Shown: positions 37,444 to 48,900 of the stretch, piece by piece | Layout: each line of letters starts with the position of its first letter | How positions within the stretch are numbered: the stretch's first letter is position 1 | Assembly: GCA_028023455.1 (NCBI GenBank) | Contig: JAQFVV010000014.1 | Span: forward strand, 5,076,280-5,140,279 | DNA: 64,000 nt | Direction: 5' to 3' | From: Epiperipatus broadwayi | Taxonomy: Eukaryota > Onychophora > Udeonychophora > Euonychophora > Peripatidae | The notes under the pieces: model-generated | What the model was told of the DNA's origin: nothing | The model's database searches: none | The model's input: the letters and a program-made list of their open reading frames with translations, nothing else | Translations under genes and position numbers: made by a program

Positions 37444-39528
37444 ATGAGTGAAAACAAAGATAATCATAGTATTTCTGAGGATTTGGGAGGATCCCAAGAG
37501 TTACAATCCCCTGATACACAGACTCCATATTTTAGTGTACAATTAAAAGAGGAAGGGGAAGATTTGGATATAGCTAACCCAGAAGAAGCCACAATAATAA
37601 AGGGAAAACATGAAAATGAGCCAGATCAATTAATGAGAAATACATTGGAGGAATTCTTGAAAAAATTAGAAAAATCAAATAGTGAATTAAAAAGTGAATT
37701 AAAAAGTCAGATCCAAAACTCAAATAGTAAATTAGAACAATCAAATAGTGAATTAAAAAGTCAGATACAAAATTTAAATATTAAATTAGAGAATCAAATG
37801 CAGGAGATCAAAGAGACATCTCAAAATCAAGTACAGGAGATAAAGGACTTAAGGGAAGATTTGAGAAATCATGTAGAAGATTCAAAATTGGCCTCTGAAA
37901 AGCTGGAAATAAGAATAAGGAAAGAGATCGAAACAAATTCTGAAAGGGCAGAAAATATGATTGAGGCTATCCAGCAGGATTTTAAAAGTCAATATATTGT
38001 ATTAAACAATGAAGTACAGGAAATAAGAAATTATCAAAAGGAAACAGTAGTATTCCAAATAGAAGTTCAGGATAGAGTTGAATCTATTAAGGGAGAATTA
38101 GACAGTGCTAGAAGTGAAGTCAGTAATTTGAAAGAGGAAGTTAAAAATATAACTCTAGCACCTGACAATGTAGTGAAAGGATGTCAGAGCCAGATTACCA
38201 GATTAATAGCTAAACTAGAAACTCAAGAGTTAACCCAATGTGAGATTAATCAAAATCTAGAAAGTGAGCTAAGTCAAGTTATGGGAAAAATAGAAAATTT
38301 TAATGATATAATAAAGAGTAATGCACAGCTATTACATAATAATCTCCAAGATGAAATAGGGGAATTAATGACTCAGTGTGAGAGTAAAGTCTATCAAAGG
38401 TTAGAAGATAAATTCGGGATAGATAAAGATGAAACTATTAACCAATTGGAACAACAGATTAAACACTTAAATGTAGGCCTAAAAGATAGTTCAAAGAGAA
38501 TAGACTGTGAATGGCAGAACTATAAGCTAGAATTAGAGAGTCGAATGCAAGCTATAGACTATAATAGGGATAATTTTACAAAAAGTAAAAAAGTTGTTCA
38601 AAGTAAAGGTTTATCTGAAACTCAAGTAAAGGAAACAAATAATGGTCATAATAACCAAGTAATATCTGAGTTACATATGGTAATTAATCCAGTAGAATCA
38701 ATATACGATCCATTAAATGAGGCTAGAAGTAAAGTCATGCTAGAGCCAGAAAGTAATAGCTCCATGGCCTTAAAATTCTTAAAAATAAAATTTTTTAGAG
38801 GTGAATATCTGGAGAATCCACATGAGTATCTCCAGAATCTGGAGGAGTTATTCACCTTATGTCATTTATCTGAGATAGAAAAGATTGCTATTGCCGCTAA
38901 CCATTTGTGTGCAGCATCTAAAGACTGGTGGCAATCATTATTTATTAAACCAGAAACATATGGAGACTTCAAATATCTTATGTTAGCCAGTTTTTGGGGG
39001 GAAGACCGCCAAGATAACCTGAGATATCAGATATTTCAGGAAAGATATCATGTAAATAAGGGTAGTTATACTCAGTTTTTCAGGAGTCAGGCCGTCAAAT
39101 TGAAAACCTTGACAGCTTATCCTTTACCTGAGACACAAATTGTGCGAATAATTCGCCATAATCTGCCAAGGCATATAGAGCAGATCTTGATTGCTGCTGA
39201 CAGACATACCATAGAAGAGGTAGTAGAAATTTTAGATTCGTTAGAGACCAGCGATAGGAATATTGATAATAGAATTAGGGTAAATAGAGACACCCATCCG
39301 ATGGTGAGTAATATCAATTTCGCAGATAGGTCACATATGGGAAGGAGGAAGTCAGTTAGAGAAAAAGGATATTATAGGACGAATCCCTATGGCAGACAGA
39401 ATAGCCACCTCAGTAGGCCAACAGTTAAGAGTAGAATTCTGAATGAGAATCAGCCTTCTACTAGTGGTATCCCAACAATACCAAAGAAAAATATAAAAGG
39501 TAGTAAAAATAGCGGGGCATTAAATTAA
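37444..39528 (+). CDS. gag: Gag polyprotein of the Ty3/gypsy element, 694 aa
   Basis: Gag forms the particle that packages element RNA. Residues about 50-400 are a long, charged coiled coil with internal repeats around SNSELKSQIQN (near residues 79-115). Residues about 441-600 form a retrotransposon capsid-type domain: FFRGEYLENPHEYLQNLEEL, then ASKDWWQSL, FWGEDRQDNLRYQIF and IIRHNLPRHI, which follow the family's usual spacing. The tail (about 605-694) is rich in Arg, Lys, Ser and Asn but has no CCHC zinc knuckle. The start ATG at 37444 is the first in a long open frame. TAA at 39526-39528 ends it. Pol continues in the same frame with no other stop until 40333, so readthrough or a lesion are both possible. 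Confidence 0.88.
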   Translation: MSENKDNHSISEDLGGSQELQSPDTQTPYFSVQLKEEGEDLDIANPEEATIIKGKHENEPDQLMRNTLEEFLKKLEKSNSELKSELKSQIQNSNSKLEQSNSELKSQIQNLNIKLENQMQEIKETSQNQVQEIKDLREDLRNHVEDSKLASEKLEIRIRKEIETNSERAENMIEAIQQDFKSQYIVLNNEVQEIRNYQKETVVFQIEVQDRVESIKGELDSARSEVSNLKEEVKNITLAPDNVVKGCQSQITRLIAKLETQELTQCEINQNLESELSQVMGKIENFNDIIKSNAQLLHNNLQDEIGELMTQCESKVYQRLEDKFGIDKDETINQLEQQIKHLNVGLKDSSKRIDCEWQNYKLELESRMQAIDYNRDNFTKSKKVVQSKGLSETQVKETNNGHNNQVISELHMVINPVESIYDPLNEARSKVMLEPESNSSMALKFLKIKFFRGEYLENPHEYLQNLEELFTLCHLSEIEKIAIAANHLCAASKDWWQSLFIKPETYGDFKYLMLASFWGEDRQDNLRYQIFQERYHVNKGSYTQFFRSQAVKLKTLTAYPLPETQIVRIIRHNLPRHIEQILIAADRHTIEEVVEILDSLETSDRNIDNRIRVNRDTHPMVSNINFADRSHMGRRKSVREKGYYRTNPYGRQNSHLSRPTVKSRILNENQPSTSGIPTIPKKNIKGSKNSGALN

Positions 39529-39579
39529 AAAGGACCTCGCAGGAAACGTTCCTCACTTCAGGGCCCTATTTTTAAACAT

Positions 39580-40335
39580 ATGGGGAACAGCATGATGTGG
39601 ATTATCAATAATATAGACCTTGACATTGATTATTTGGAACCTGGCAAAATGTCTGTGCCACCTATCTTGTACAACTGTCCCATGATAAAGATTATCATTT
39701 CAGGAATTGTTGTCAACACCTTAATTGATTCAGGAAGTCAAGCTTCCTTGTTGTCTGAAGAAACTTACTTGAAAATTCAGTCAGCTGACCAATCTATTCC
39801 AATTTTACCAACTAAGGTGATTAGGGTAATACTTGCTAATGGAAAGAAGACTAAGTTATCTAATAGACAGGTTTTTATTACATTAGAAATTAATTTGTGC
39901 AAATTTGAGCATGTCTTTTTAATCATGCCAGGTTTGATTCATGAAGCCATAATTGGTTCGGATTTCATGACTCTAAATAATTGTTATATTAATTACAGAG
40001 ATGAAACTTTTGGATATAAAGAGGAGATTTGCCCTCTTGTAGTCAATTGTAATAGTCAGATGAATCAATTAATGACCATACAGGAGACAACAGTTGATGT
40101 AAATATTAAAGTTAAGTTGGATGGTTCATGTATTATTGGCACAGAATACTATAAACCATTTTTCCAATTGTTGTTCCAGTATCATTGTGTTTTCTCCAAA
40201 ATACCTGGTATATTAAAAGGGTATGTCCATAGAATCAATTTGAAAGATAATGAGCCTTTCCAGAAGCGTACTTATCCTATTCCTTATCAATACCAGGCAG
40301 AGGTTCAACAGCAGATTAATAAGATGATTGACTGA
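39580..40335 (+). pseudogene. pol: Pol segment 1: retropepsin and start of RT, ended by in-frame TGA
   Basis: This frame is shared with gag; the codons from 39529 to 39579 are also open, so the ATG at 39580 need not be a true start. TLIDSGSQASLLS has the aspartic protease D-S-G at residues 50-52, and IIGSDFM at about 124-130 matches the second conserved block. From about residue 190 the N-terminal lead into RT appears (VFSKIPGILKG and RTYPIPYQY). TGA at 40333-40335 cuts the frame, and RT resumes at once in the same frame. Protease would cleave the polyprotein. The single stop suggests recent damage rather than a natural boundary. Confidence 0.85.
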
Positions 40336-40365
40336 CAAATAATTAAGCCCAGCCCTTCGTCCTAT

Positions 40366-41103
40366 GTGAATCCATTAGTAGTAGTCAAAAAGAAAGATGG
40401 ATCCATTAGAGTCTGTCTGGATGCACGTACACTTAACCAGCATACTGTCCCAGAGCATGACATACCATCACCTATTCAGGAATTATTGACGAAGTTCAAA
40501 GGGAAGAGCATATTCTCCACATTTGATTTAACCGCCAGCTATTGGCAAATCCCACTCCACAAAAATGATCAAAAGTATACGGCATTCCGTTACCAGGGCC
40601 AATCTTATATTTTTCAAAGGATGCCCTTTGGTTTAATTAATAGTGGGGCTGGCCTTGTCAGATGCTTGAATATGGTCTTTTCAAAAGAACTGAAAAATTT
40701 GTTAGTTATATATGTCGATGATATTGTCATTGCTTCGGAAAATTTAAATGATCATTTACAGCATCTTAGCATGTTTCTTTGTGAGTGTTCAGATAACAAT
40801 ATAAAAGTCAACTTAGAAAAATGTATTTTAATTGCCCGAGAAATCTCTTTTCTTGGTCATTTGGTTAGTGCTGAAGGGGTCAAACCTCACCCAGACAAAA
40901 TTGCCGCCATTCAAAGGTTTCCCGTCCCTAAAACCAGAAAGCACTTGAGATCGTTTTTGGGACTGTGTAATTACTATCACAGGTTTTATAAAAAATTTTC
41001 ATATGATACTATGCACTTATCTGTTTTATTAAAATGTGTGAAAAGTGGAGGTGGACCCAGGAACATACAAGGGAATTTCAAATTGTTAAAGATAACTTTT
41101 TAA
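40366..41103 (+). pseudogene. pol: Pol segment 2: reverse transcriptase core
   Basis: It continues the frame after the TGA at 40333. All core RT motifs are visible: SIRVCLDARTLN, STFDLTASYWQIPL (catalytic Asp at residue 54), FQRMPFGLINSGA, YVDDIVIAS (Asp-Asp at 118-119), NLEKC, ISFLGHLVS, and the connection FLGLCNYYHRF. The last 20 or so residues are out of frame. The true continuation lies one frame over, from about 41034, so a one-base indel sits near 41025-41040 in a run of A and GT bases. This RT copies element RNA into DNA. The first ATG at 40366 is only the first Met after the stop, not a natural start. Confidence 0.9.
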
Positions 41104-42809
41104 AAACAGTAATTTTAGCCTATCCAGATTTAAGTAAAGAGTTCTATTTGCAAACCGACAGTAGTGGGTTCGGTTTAGGGGTGATTCTATACCAATTTAA
41201 TGAGAATAAGGAACCTAGAGTCTTATATTTCTTAAGCCGACATTTAAGGGGAGCGGAACTTAACTATACCACCACAGAAAAAGAGGCATTAGCTGTTGTG
41301 TGGGGATTTCAAAAACTTAGACAGCTTTTGTTGGGATCAAAAATTATAGTATTAACTGATCATCATAGTTTAGAGTTTCTCAACAAGAGTTACCTTAATA
41401 ATGAAAGATTAATCAGATGGAGCCTCTATCTCCAACAGTATCAGTATGAAATCATATATTGTTCAGGACAGGTTAATGTCATTGCAGATATTCTTAGCCG
41501 CAATCCTGTTTCTGTTAATTATCAGAACCCCAGTACTGAAAATATAATTATTTGTAATATGTCTAGTTTGTTAGAGGAAGAAATAGTTAGAGATTATACA
41601 AATTTAGAATTACTGCAAGCACAGGATGCTAGGCTGGAGAGAATAGTTCACTTCTTATCAGATCCAGCTAAATTAGGTCAGAAAAGTAGATATGCTGATA
41701 GAATTAAAGAGGGATATAGGTTTAAAGATAGAATTTTAATGAAGAAATTAAAAAGGGGAGATGAAAATTCTTGGAGAGTGATTATTCCTTTATGTTTAGT
41801 CAATAAACTCATAGATTATGTTCACACCCAATATGGACACTATGGAATTCAGAAAATTGAACCTATTATTAAGAAGCATTTTTATTTTCATAAGATGTCT
41901 GAATCCATTGCCCGTAGACTTAGGGAATGCGAGATTTGTTTAAAAACTAAGTTTCAAAATAAATCATATGTGGGAACACTTCAACCCATACTGCCCAGTC
42001 AGCCCAATGAATTATTGGCACTGGACTTTTATGGACCACTTCCACCTTTCAACCGTCAAAAATTTATTCTTGTGATGTATGACATTTTTACCAAATATGT
42101 CTCTGCTTACCCAGTTCCAAAAACAGATGCTAAAAATGTTATTAAGTGCTTGGAAACTTATCAAATTCCATTAATAGGAAAACCAGCTTCAATACTTACC
42201 GACCACGCTACTGCATTCATTTCTGGTACATGGAAAAAGTGGGGTAAGAAGCAAAATATTCAACATATCATGTGCTCGATTAGAAATCCCCAATCCAATC
42301 CAAGTGAAAGAATCATGCGTGAGATAAGTAGGTTGTTCCGAGTATATATAGAACGGGATCACAAACAGTGGGTCAATAAGTTGCCACAGGTGATTAATTA
42401 TATAAATATAACTATTAATGAGTCTACTAGGATGTCTCCAATTCGGCTGCACTTTGGTAGACCTGAACCTTTACTAATCAAAACACCATTACCCATAATA
42501 GTGGAAAATATTAATGTGGAACATGACCAAGCACTGGCCAGAATTAACCTTAAAAAGATGGGTGATAAACGCACTCGTTATTCCAAAACCAGTCCACATC
42601 TTTTTAAAGTCCATGATTTTGTTTTAATTAGAACTCCCCATGTGAGTAATCTCCGGAAACATATGTTTAGAAAATTCATGTATCTTTATGAAGGCCCCTA
42701 TGAAATTGCGAAACAAGTGGGTGAGAATGCCTTTTTAGTCTCAACCCCTGATGGAACAAGAGGTACCTATAATGCCCGAAGCTTACTACCCTATCCCAAG
42801 CGAAATTAA
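41034..42809 (+). pseudogene. pol: Pol segment 3: RNase H and integrase
   Basis: Open for 591 codons after the frame change. RNase H: TDSSGFGLGVIL (Asp42), TEKEALAVVW (Glu84), LTDHHSLEFL (Asp109) and ADILSR (Asp152), so all four acidic residues are kept. Integrase: a zinc-binding H-x4-H (264 and 269) with C-x2-C (299 and 302), then the catalytic triad in LALDFYGPL (Asp331), ILTDHATAF (Asp390) and SNPSERIMRE (Glu425). A C-terminal DNA-binding part (VHDFVLIRTP, LYEGPYEIAK) follows. It stops at 42807-42809, about 120 bases before the 3' LTR, leaving no room for env. The domain itself looks undamaged; only its link to RT is broken. Confidence 0.9.
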
Positions 42810-42917
42810 ATTCTTTAAACTGTATTTATTGACATAAGAAAGAAGTAGGATATAAACTTAGTAATACCATAAGAAGTGTTAAAAATGCATATATTATTTT
42901 ATTTTTTATTTATTATA

Positions 42918-42930
42918 ACAGTGGGAGAAT
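42918..42930 (+). other. Polypurine tract before the 3' LTR
   Basis: ACAGTGGGAGAAT directly precedes TGTAATC, the start of the 3' LTR. A purine-rich run at this place primes plus-strand DNA synthesis. Confidence 0.7.
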
Positions 42931-45900
42931 TGTAATCTAGTGTTTTTGACACTTGGTTTACTTGGCATTGTTTCTGCAGGAAAACAATGCTATTCTTTAA
43001 AGAAATAAAAAGATAAAATAATAATAGTAATAATTGATTAATAAAGTATGCTATTCACTCACTTTGGCATGTTTTGGGTGAATAACCAATAGATTTAATA
43101 ACTCAATGTCATTTTGAAAGAGATAACATGAATAATTTAATTGAGATATTAATAATTAGAGCAAATTAATATGGTATAAAAGCTAAACAGTAATTGATTT
43201 TGGATGGGTAGAGAGGGGAGTAGATGAGTGTCTTATCATAAAGCACAATAACTTCTGGTAATTTCCTTTTGTAAAAAAAAATATATATAATGTTTAAAGA
43301 ATTATACATCACTGATTGTTAATTTAATGTATTTATTATTATTTTTTATATTGTCAAATTACTTTGTAATCCAGGTAAATAATACTAAAACTATATGATT
43401 GTAATAGGTTTTTCCTTTCTTTTGTTTATGTTATAATCAAATGATTATTTTTCTGGAAGAGGTCGCTAAAGTAATATATATATATATATATAGTCTGCTT
43501 TAGTTTTCAAGGAAGGAACAGTGCTGAAATTTGGTAACTCAATTTTTTTCATTTTATTTTGCAGAAATAAATGTAATCAAAGTAAAATTTTAATAATATA
43601 ATGTGTGGCTAAAATATTTTGATAAGATATCCTGATTTTCGTTGCCATCTACCTATTTAAAGACCTTTTATACTTAAAAATTTATTGACTCACGCTAAAG
43701 TTAAAAAATGACAGATGTAACTAAAAGAGTCACGAAAAGTGTTATTATGTCTAAATTAAGGAAGATAAATGATTTCCAAGAAAGAAAGAATTATTTATTA
43801 ACTTTATGTCATTTATTGATATTTTCTTGGTATAGAAAAAAAAAATAATAATAATTGAAAGAAATATTTTGAAACCAAGGAAAATCAACTAGAAACATTT
43901 TCGCGCTCTTTCTCAATATTGTCTGCCTTTACAAGTAATGTAGTTACATACATTAAAATATGTTTTATTCACCAAGAATTGTCTGGAAATAATAATAATG
44001 ATAAATAAGATTAAATTATGCACCTGTATATTTTTTTTTAAAAAATATAAAAAAAAATATAAACTTTCTCAAAGTAAATATAGGAAAAGTTATATAGGGG
44101 CATTCTTAAGGAGAAGTTACCGTTAAAAAAAAAATTTATAATTCTTAAAGTATGAACAAAACCAAATATCTTAGTGACTTAATGATAAAAATAAATGATA
44201 TATTATATTATACATCAGTTGGAATTATTCAAACTTCATGTACAAGTAAATTGACTGCAATTATTATCATAATAATCTCTCGGAAAATTGCGCATTTTCG
44301 TCCATAAGTAAGCTAGCTAATAAGTATACGTATCATCAATAAAAAAAAAAAAAATTGTGTATGTTTATCATCTATAGTCAAATATTCATCTATGTTAGAA
44401 GTCTATTTTTTTTTGGATCCCAAAATTGTAGCAGTTTAATTCAAGTAAGAATTAATCTTCAATTCTGCTATATGTTTCTTTACCTAATTTATTAAATGGA
44501 CAAAATAAGAGAAAACTTTTATTTAAAGGAAATAATACCATGCGTTTATTGTTTTTAAACTTGCTTCATGAAATACGACTGCATAAAGCTCTTCACCTGG
44601 ACCAATTGCTCAACAGACAAACATTTTCTAATGAGAGAGTATGCACTTGTTAATTAATGATTGTTTAAAACTAAGTTATAAATGATATGTATTTTTTTTA
44701 TATCACATAGATTAAAGTCTGTATGGTCAAGTGATATTTAATAGCCTTGTAATGACAAAGGTATGTTTTAATATAATTATTATAGGTTAAGTTGATATTT
44801 AACACGAAAAAAAAAAATCTATAAAATATGTTTTAATTATTACATACAATTGTAGGTAGAAATTTTGTATGTTAGATATGTAAAAGAAAAATATTTAGAT
44901 ATTTAAGGGGTAAAATAAATGTTGAAAATTATCAGAAGTAACTAAAAAAAAAAATGCTATAACAAAATATTTCTTGTTAAAGTTTTGAAACGAATTTATA
45001 CTGTATTAATTGAGGAAGTTATTCCTAATTATTCTTAAATAACACATCCACTTTATTTAGTTTAAGATAGTATGCTACCAACTATTTTGAATGTTCCTTT
45101 ATTAAAATTAAAATTATTATACTTTTATTCTATGATGTCCATTGATTTCAGATGCTGATCAAAGTATACACGGTAACATAAGTTTATTATAATCAGTGTA
45201 TTTACTTATCCTGCCCAGATATAGCATTGGTATATGCTTAATATTCGCATAGGTAATAATTATAATGTATTTATTTTGTGGGATGAAAAATGATCTCCCC
45301 AAAAGCTTTGTTTTCCATGAGAGGAAGATTTTAAATATAATGTTTGGGTATGTTTATAGCCCAAGTGATCGATTCTCATAGATAGGACGATCAAGAATTT
45401 ATCTAGCATTTAGTATGCTTCATTCGTTTAAATCCCAGGAGAGGATTGTATTTGGTGTGTGTTCATTGTATGCCCAAGTAAGAGGCAAGAAACCACCAAA
45501 ATATTTTAATGTAGTAGATTACTTTACAAACCTTCGTGGTTATTCCATATTCCTCATGTGAAAATAAAGATAGCTCCACCATGGAAGGTGTTGATTATTG
45601 TGCTTAATTTTGAAAGTTTGGGCAAGATAAAGGTTATATTGGAGGTGTTAGTTCCTCAAGATCCACTTTAGTATAAATAGTGGGTTAGTAACTAGGATCA
45701 ATATCTGTATTGTGCTGCTAAATATTGCTAGTATTTGACAAGTAAATCAATGGAGAAAGTAATTAAAATTGCATAGTTTTAAAACGCTTATTTACTGAAG
45801 GAATATTCAAATGCAATATTTAATTCTGGTTAGTAATTAAATAATACTCATTTTTAAAATTATATGTATGAATAAAATTTGTATCATAACTTAAGTTAGC

Positions 45901-47229
45901 ATTAAGTTAAATGTAAGATGGTAAGTGTAACTTCTGATAACTGGCCTATAATTAGAATAGGTTATCCCATTAAAGACCATAAATAAAGTAAATGTATTAG
46001 AAATAAATTTAATATTTTGCGTATTGCATATGATGGGATTAATCATTTAAAAAAAAAAAAATAGTTAGTCAATAATTTTGAGTAAAAGCTTCTACAAGGT
46101 TATCAAAATTTAATAAACAATGTATTGGTAATGAAATGTATTTTTGGTTAATCAGTTCATATGATTGCATACAGGAGAAGTAGTAACCTCTAGTCCATAA
46201 CCAAAAGAGTATACAGATTAATGTCAGTTATATTTTTATATTTTGTATTACTATGGGATTATTGAATAAATGTTCATATATTTTTTTTTGTGATAATAAT
46301 AAATTATAGTCTTGTTAAAATTTGTTGTAGAGTCATTTTTTTTTGTTTTTATATGCTAAATATAAGTATTTGCACAATATTTGCAAAACCTTTTCTTGAG
46401 TCCGAAATCATTCCAAATTCTTAAAAACTTAATATACCAGATAAATAAAGTTAAGCAGATCGGAATATGTCATTATATTTTAGTTTAATGATAATTATTT
46501 ATGGAGTTGAAAACTTAAGACTAAACATTCACCTTTGTATAAAAAAAAAAAAAATGAATTTATTCCCAAACCATTAACTTTGGTTGCACATTATTCCATT
46601 CCCATTTAGTTAAATTGTCTAAGTAATAAATCTTAGTTATATTATTGTGTTGTCATGGATGATGGAAGGACACAAAAAAAACACCCTTGTCTTTTTATTA
46701 TTCTGACTGAGATTCTGAAAAAAAAAAAAGGCTGTGTTATTCAAAATTATACGTCATTATTGAATAGAATTATCATCTCTTTAAATAATATAGCAGTGGA
46801 TATGAGAGATGAAGACACATTGAATTTAAGTAAAATAAATGTTTCCTATAGCCGACCAGAATGCCAGTCATATGCGACAACACAATCCTGCCTAGCATTT
46901 CCTTACATGAAACAAAGAACCCTGAGATTAATATTATTATAATTATTCTTTAAATTAATAAGTGATCAATTATTGTTGTTATTACAATCGTGGCATGGCT
47001 TAAGAGAATTGAATGTACAATTGTATTATATGAAAAGTATTTTAGATCATATTGGAAAATTAATGGATAATATGCTTTATTTTGGTTGCCTTAACTACAA
47101 CCTGAAAAATTAGTGTCACAAGTGCAAATAAACTAAACTAATAACTAAAAAGAGTTTTAGAAATAAAATAAACTGCTACTAATATTAATGGAAATAAACT
47201 AAACTAATAAATAAAATAGATAAATAAAT
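42931..47229 (+). repeat. 3' LTR of the Ty3/gypsy element (about 4.3 kb)
   Basis: It begins TGTAATCTAGTG. It is about 28 bases shorter than the 5' copy, mostly through shorter A or T runs (for example near 44815, 44945, 46545). Many substitutions between the copies are CG against TG or CA. Confidence 0.9.
45672..45679 (+). promoter_or_regulatory. Candidate LTR TATA box (3' LTR)
   Basis: TATAAATA is the counterpart of 35248-35255. Confidence 0.3.
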
Positions 47230-48769
47230 TAAATAAAAATAAAATTTGAAAGATACATAATATATATGTTTGTTTATTAACAAATAAATTATTAAACATA
47301 TGCATAATTAGGGAAGAATCATAAGAATTAGTCAAATTGTAAATAACTATTAATTAAATGTCATATGGCTAGATTATTTAGATTACTTAGTATCATCATT
47401 GTAACAAATCATAATAAGTTAAGGATTCTTTTACTTGTTACTTATTATTACATGGTATAAATAAATTATTATTATTTTATTAAATTAGAAGTTCTAAGTT
47501 TCACTTACTTCAAGTATTTAAGGGCAATACTATAAATTGCATTTGAAGGAATATGGTTCAAATATTATTGTTTTATGTCCATCTTAACCAATTAATATTT
47601 AAATCATTCCTTTTAGATTTACATTATATCTATAAGTGTTAACTTTCTTCATTGATACAAGTTAGGGACTTAAAACCAAATCATATAAAGTCTTCTCATT
47701 TAATTTGCTGCAACTTTCTTTATAAATTTGAATTTAATTTGGTTTCAGTAGAGTCTCTGTCTCTTGGATATTACACCCCTAGTTGTCCCATTTATGCCAT
47801 TACAGTATGTATTGTAAAAGAAATACAAATAGTGCAAATTTGGAAAAGTGCAATATGTATTATATTTGGTATTATTAAATTGATATCCACTTCTGCTAAT
47901 CCTTATGGTAACAGTTCTACAAACTGTCCCATGTTTTTTTTAACTATTCAATTGCCAAGGAAATATATTCAACCCATTTCACATTGTTCTTTTTTCCTGC
48001 CACTCATCTTTCTAAAAACTAATTCAACATGTAATATTATAAATAAATTACCTAATTTAATTTTTTTTAAATTCTGCATTTATTTTTTGACAACAAATTT
48101 TATGTGAATAAAGTTAACAATTTATATGAAAATTTTTTTTATATTATAACCATGATAATCCTTATTATAACTACTACAACCACATAACGATAAAACAATC
48201 ATATACAACTCTCATTTGTTTATAGTAGTTTAGCAATGATTGTAATAAAAATAGTCATTGTTAAATAATTACAAATGTGACAGAATTATACTGAATTGTT
48301 TTATAAATATGTGGAATTCTTTACATACTTTTTCTAATTACCATATATATATATATATTACTAAGAGAAATCAAATCATACATCATGTGACATAATTTAA
48401 TAATCTTGTACTATAAATGTTGTATAATGAGTGTGCTAATAGCTCTTATCAAGCTTTTACAGATATCTCTATTCTCAGACTGTTTTCAAGCTGCTGTCTA
48501 TTGTCAGTCCCATAGAGCTATTTAAGTTAAATAGCTGAATTTGAAGACATATAGATGTCTAAAAATTACAGATTTTCTACTTAATCGTTAACTATTAGAT
48601 AAATACTGGTCTTGAACTGGTATTTTTAAGTCTAATATCTGAATATCCTAGTGCTTCACTGGTGATAGCCAGCCACTTGAAACTGGTCTGGGGATAGGGG
48701 TATTTGGAAAAACTTGTTAAGATCCATTAGCATGCTCATTATATAATATATATATTAAATCTTAGTTAC
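47230..48769. other. Dynein intron: no supported gene
   Basis: A 151-codon plus-strand frame at 47652-48107 is open but rich in Ile, Phe, Ser and Cys without any motif; I regard it as chance. A dispersed repeat related to 25410-25600 lies at 48570-48720, close to the dynein exon. Confidence 0.45.
48570..48720 (+). repeat. Dispersed repeat, copy 2
   Basis: It resembles 25410-25600 (TTTCTACTTAATCGTTAACT, ATTAGATAAA, GGTATTTTTAAG, then GAAACTGG and CTTGTTAAGA). The family is unknown. Confidence 0.5.
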
Positions 48770-48900
48770 TTGTAATGTTGTATTTCTGGCCAAAACTGGA
48801 ACATTAAAACCAAGTTGTTCTAAATTTTTAGTTTCTACCATTATTTCTCTAATTTCTTTTGAAAAATTAACTTGATAGGGTATTGGTATCCATTTATATT
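48770..48900 (-). CDS. Dynein heavy chain exon (second in window)
   Basis: This is a 131-nt exon with minus-strand acceptor TTGCAG and donor GTAACT. It enters in phase 1 (two bases complete the codon begun at 63731) and leaves in phase 0. The peptide includes PYQVNFSKEIREIMVETKNL, then EQLGFNVPVLARNTTLQ. The V-N-F-S-x-E-I-x-x-I-x-x-E-T-K-x-L-x-x-L-G-F pattern, followed by P and A-x-N-x-x-L-Q, is highly characteristic of the dynein heavy chain N-terminal region and by itself identifies the gene. Frame and splice phase agree with the exons on both sides. Which DNAH paralogue it is cannot be decided here. Confidence 0.92.

Larger units (their letters stand above)
32490..47229 (+). mobile_element. 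Near-intact Ty3/gypsy LTR retrotransposon with giant LTRs, about 14.7 kb
   Basis: Order: LTR (32490-36816), primer site, gag (37444-39528), protease, RT, RNase H, integrase (to 42809), purine tract, LTR (42931-47229). RT before integrase places it in Ty3/gypsy. The two LTRs make up about 8.6 of 14.7 kb. They differ by roughly 40-50 substitutions by my count (about 1%), plus homopolymer length changes, so insertion is fairly recent. Lesions: TAA between gag and pol, TGA at 40333, and a frame change near 41030. There is no envelope gene. It sits in a dynein intron, antisense to the gene. TATATAT at 32483-32489 and 47261-47267 could be the target duplication, but low complexity makes this weak. 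Confidence 0.9.

Noticed and set aside
42189-42452. Minus-strand ORFs inside gag and pol
   Set aside because: Shadows of the real plus-strand frames.
42810-42917. Envelope gene downstream of integrase
   Set aside because: Only about 100 non-coding bases separate integrase from the polypurine tract.
47652-48107. 151-codon plus-strand ORF
   Set aside because: No motif, odd composition (Ile, Phe, Ser, Cys), no splice or transposon context; likely a chance open frame.
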